Of a DNA stretch of 64,000 nucleotides, positions 62,283 to 64,000 are shown one piece after another. The DNA lies in contig JBFIXI010000009.1 in NCBI GenBank assembly GCA_041605955.1, positions 1 to 64,000 on the forward strand, written 5' to 3'. Origin of the DNA: JAHEJX01 sp041605955 (GTDB lineage: Bacteria; Actinomycetota; Acidimicrobiia; Spongiisociales; UBA5794). The notes under the pieces were generated by a model. The model had not been told where the DNA came from, did no database searches, and was given only the letters and a program-made list of their open reading frames with translations. The translations under genes were made by a program, and so were the position numbers. The number at the start of each line of letters is the position of its first letter. The first letter of the stretch is position 1.

Positions 62283-62530
62283 TGCGCGACTGACCTCGCC
62301 GTTGTTGGGCGGGGCCAGCCTTGCGTTCGCGTCTCGTCTGGTTGGGCGAATGCGCGACTGGCCCCGCCGTTGTTGGGCGGGGTCAGCTTCGCGTTCGCGT
62401 TACGTCGGGTTGGGTGAATGCGCGACTGGCCCCGCCGTTGTTGGGCGGTGTCAGCTTCGCGTTCGCGTTTCGTCTGGTTGGGCGAATGCGCGACTGACCC
62501 CGCCCTTAACGGGCGGGGTCAGCCTCGTGG
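62283..62530. repeat. 68-bp tandem repeat with internal hairpins
   Basis: Units start at 62283, 62351, 62419 and 62487, each with TGCGCGACTG; period exactly 68, three full copies and one partial. Each holds an inverted repeat built on CCCCGCC...GGGCGGGG. The last copy is the most perfect hairpin. The block fills the gap between the SH3 lipoprotein start and the hsp20 stop. Confidence 0.9.
62495..62521 (-). terminator. hairpin terminator after hsp20 copy 2
   Basis: A perfect 11-bp inverted repeat, TGACCCCGCCC at 62495-62505 and its complement at 62511-62521, loop TTAAC. It is the most regular of the hairpins in the 68-bp repeat block and lies 30 bases beyond the hsp20 stop. Confidence 0.65.
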
Positions 62531-62550
62531 CAGCGGTGGGAGGGGGAGAG

Positions 62551-63012
62551 TTACCGCTGCACGGACACGGTCACCTTGCGGGGCAGCTCGGCAGGCTGCT
62601 TGGGCACGGTGACCTCGAGAATTCCATTGCTCGACGTCGCCGTCACCGCATCTACGTCAACCTCATCGGCGAGGCGAATCTTCCGGATGAACTTGCCTTC
62701 GACGATCTCGCGCCGCCGGTATTTCAGACCGTCCTCCTCGGTCTCTTCGGTTCCGGAGTCGAAGCTGCGACTACCGGCGATGCTCAAGACATCTTCCTCG
62801 AGGGTCACGTCGATGGAGTCTGGATCGATGCCGGGCAGCTCCGCCCGAACGATGAACTCGGCTTCTGTTTCAGCAATGTCGACGCGGGGAGTCCAGCTAT
62901 CGACGGCAAAGCCTGATTCACGCCCGGGCAAGGGACGATCAAAGAGCCGGTTCAAATCGTCGAACAAGGTCGTGCCGACAAGCGCAAACGGGTCGAACTT
63001 GGTGATTGCCAT
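62551..63012 (-). CDS. Hsp20/alpha-crystallin small heat shock protein 2
   Basis: A small heat shock protein of 153 residues, paralogue of the one at 40452. It has TPRVDIAETEAEFIVRAELPGID, then LSIAGSRSF and the Gly-Ile-Leu of SSNGILEVTVPKQ. The start at 63012 follows GAGGAG. A possible alternative-sigma promoter lies about 45-70 bases upstream. Its greater length is in the central loop (DSGTEETEEDGLKYRRREI). Confidence 0.92.
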   Translation of the reverse strand: MAITKFDPFALVGTTLFDDLNRLFDRPLPGRESGFAVDSWTPRVDIAETEAEFIVRAELPGIDPDSIDVTLEEDVLSIAGSRSFDSGTEETEEDGLKYRRREIVEGKFIRKIRLADEVDVDAVTATSSNGILEVTVPKQPAELPRKVTVSVQR

Positions 63013-63055
63013 GGTACTCCTCACGAACGATCAGAATTGATGATCTCAAAGACAG

Positions 63056-63081
63056 AACCTCAGTCAATCTGAGTCTATTCC
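63056..63081 (-). promoter_or_regulatory. candidate sigma-H/R-type promoter of hsp20 copy 2
   Basis: On the minus strand GGAAT (63081-63077) and GTT (63058-63056) are spaced by exactly 18 bases. This fits the GGAAT-N18-GTT consensus of actinobacterial sigma-H/sigma-R promoters for oxidative and heat stress. The spacer holds an inverted repeat CTCAG-TCAAT-CTGAG. It sits 44 bases before the ATG. Chance matches of a short consensus are possible. Confidence 0.4.
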
Positions 63082-63290
63082 TATCAGATCAATAATAATC
63101 CCCAGGAGGTGTCGTCTGGTCGAGCTGCCGGGCCATAACGTCACGACCCCCCGAGATCGTCGGCACCGGGGAATCTCCGACGCCGGTGCCGAGCCAGCCT
63201 CGGGCCACCCCCGGGCCGGTCACATCGCGGCGGTTGAGAGTTAAGCGGCGGAGGTGGCATCCTGGGCGAGATCAGATAGGGTTGCCGCGG

Positions 63291-64000
63291 ATGTCTTTCA
63301 TCCTTCTGACCAACGATGACGGCGTGGATTCGCTCTCGCTCCCTTCGCTGGCGCGCGCCCTGGAGGAGAGCAGCCCGGTGCGGGTGGCGGCACCCGCCGT
63401 GGAGCGAAGCTGGATCGGCAAGGCCATCTCGCGGTTCGAAGAGGTTCCGGTCAAGGAGGTGGAGCGGTCGGGCATAACGATGTTCTCGGTCGCCGGCTAT
63501 CCGGCAGACGCTGTGCAGCTGGGCATCCATCGCCTGTTTGGTGAGAAAGCCTCGATGGTGGTGAGCGGCGTCAACATCGGTGCCAACTTCGGTTCTGCCT
63601 ACATCGCCGGCTCCGGAACGGTCGGTGCGGCTCTCGAGGCGTCGATCGCCGGCATCCCTTCGTTCGCTTTCTCCGCGGTCTCGGTTGGCCATTTCCGAGA
63701 GTGGGCGGCCTACATGCGCACCCCCGAGTCGGTCGCCGACTGGGAGCGGTTTGCCGCCATCAGCGCCTCGATCGTTGCTGAGGTGATGGCCTACGGGTTC
63801 CCCGCCGGGGTCGACGTCGTCAGCGTCAACATGCCTGCCGAGGCGCAGCTCGATACCCCCCGCTGCGTGACCCACGTCGCCAAGTCGATCTACGGCCCGT
63901 TGTTCAAGGAACAGGCTCCCGGCATCTTCAAGCACGACTGGACGTCCGACATGGAAGTGGTGGACGCGCTGTGGGGCTCGGATGTGCAAGTCGTCGCCGA
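63291..64000 (+). CDS. surE: SurE 5'/3'-nucleotidase (right-truncated by window edge)
   Basis: The reading frame opens at ATG 63291 and is still open at the window end, giving 236 codons. The start MSFILLTNDDGVDSLSLPSL holds the metal-binding Asp-Asp pair at 9-10. Later SGVNIGANFGSAYIAGSGTVGAALEAS is the SurE hallmark. SurE removes phosphate from nucleoside monophosphates and is linked to stationary-phase survival. The usual length is about 250 residues, so little is missing. Confidence 0.9.
   Translation, partial: MSFILLTNDDGVDSLSLPSLARALEESSPVRVAAPAVERSWIGKAISRFEEVPVKEVERSGITMFSVAGYPADAVQLGIHRLFGEKASMVVSGVNIGANFGSAYIAGSGTVGAALEASIAGIPSFAFSAVSVGHFREWAAYMRTPESVADWERFAAISASIVAEVMAYGFPAGVDVVSVNMPAEAQLDTPRCVTHVAKSIYGPLFKEQAPGIFKHDWTSDMEVVDALWGSDVQVVA

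Noticed and set aside
1..64000. tRNA, rRNA, insertion sequences, CRISPR arrays
   Set aside because: No cloverleaf with a proper T-loop, no ribosomal RNA stretches, no transposase or integrase, and no spaced repeat array. The tandem repeats seen have no spacers.

Overview
The window is high-GC bacterial chromosome, densely coded on both strands. GTG and TTG starts are frequent and start/stop overlaps (ATGA, GTGA, TAGTG) are common. The gene content fits an actinobacterium: a DUF3052 protein, a CFP30B-like double-VOC protein, a CGNR-type regulator, a stand-alone LigD-type polymerase, a non-pyrrolysine MttB homologue and many Thr-rich lipoproteins. An uncultured Acidimicrobiia-like lineage is my best guess; it is inference from content, not a placement. 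I saw no rRNA, tRNA, transposase, integrase or CRISPR array.

1-9,000: housekeeping and small genes. These are a DUF4342 protein, a DM13 protein, the threonine degradation pair kbl-tdh, a DUF3052 protein, infA (IF-1), a VOC protein closed by a strong hairpin, a divergent small protein/CGNR regulator pair, a Thr-rich lipoprotein, an Fe-S/CDGSH protein and a cupin. A trimethylamine methyltransferase homologue follows at 9.1-10.7 kb.

10,700-35,900: the accessory heart of the window, which looks like a biosynthetic gene cluster. It has an ABC exporter, three sulfotransferases, a GT4 and a GT1 glycosyltransferase, a polysaccharide deacetylase and free-standing alpha/beta-hydrolase-fold proteins. 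A minus-strand NRPS operon follows: NRPS C-A-T-hydrolase, hydrolase, acyl-CoA dehydrogenase, ACP, NRPS C-A-T, NRPS C-A-T, sulfotransferase. A divergently transcribed phosphopantetheinyl transferase can activate its carrier domains. The most striking object is the 1417-residue NRPS at 24346-28599. Its adenylation domain is interrupted between core motifs A8 and A9 by about 340 residues of a PP-loop ATP-pyrophosphatase domain with three CxxC pairs. This A domain and that of the 1332-residue NRPS carry asparagine-like specificity codes. Four hydrolase-fold proteins or domains have abnormal nucleophile elbows (two Arg, two Cys). I infer a sulfated, probably glycosylated or lipid-linked small peptide with an unusual ATP-driven modification of an Asn/Asp-derived residue.

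35,900-42,200: an orphan 594-residue helical protein, an AT-rich intergenic island, a 2-oxoacid dehydrogenase E1 alpha/beta pair without E2/E3, an Hsp20 chaperone with terminator, a DMT-family transporter and a small zinc-ribbon membrane protein.

42,200-49,600: a membrane redox operon (four-cluster ferredoxin subunit, NrfD/PsrC-like quinol subunit, Ig-like membrane-anchored protein, cytochrome c with a C-terminal heme-binding-like domain). It lacks a catalytic molybdopterin subunit and is followed by a NarL-type two-component system.

49,600-64,000: the fatty-acid oxidation pair fadJ-like/fadI-like, a peroxiredoxin-methyltransferase fusion, an exported ten-repeat beta-propeller protein with an RTX-like tail, a LigD-type polymerase, a lipoprotein serpin, further Thr-rich lipoproteins and a GNAT acetyltransferase. 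A 68-bp tandem hairpin repeat, a second Hsp20 with a possible sigma-H/R-type promoter, and a surE gene running off the right edge complete the window.
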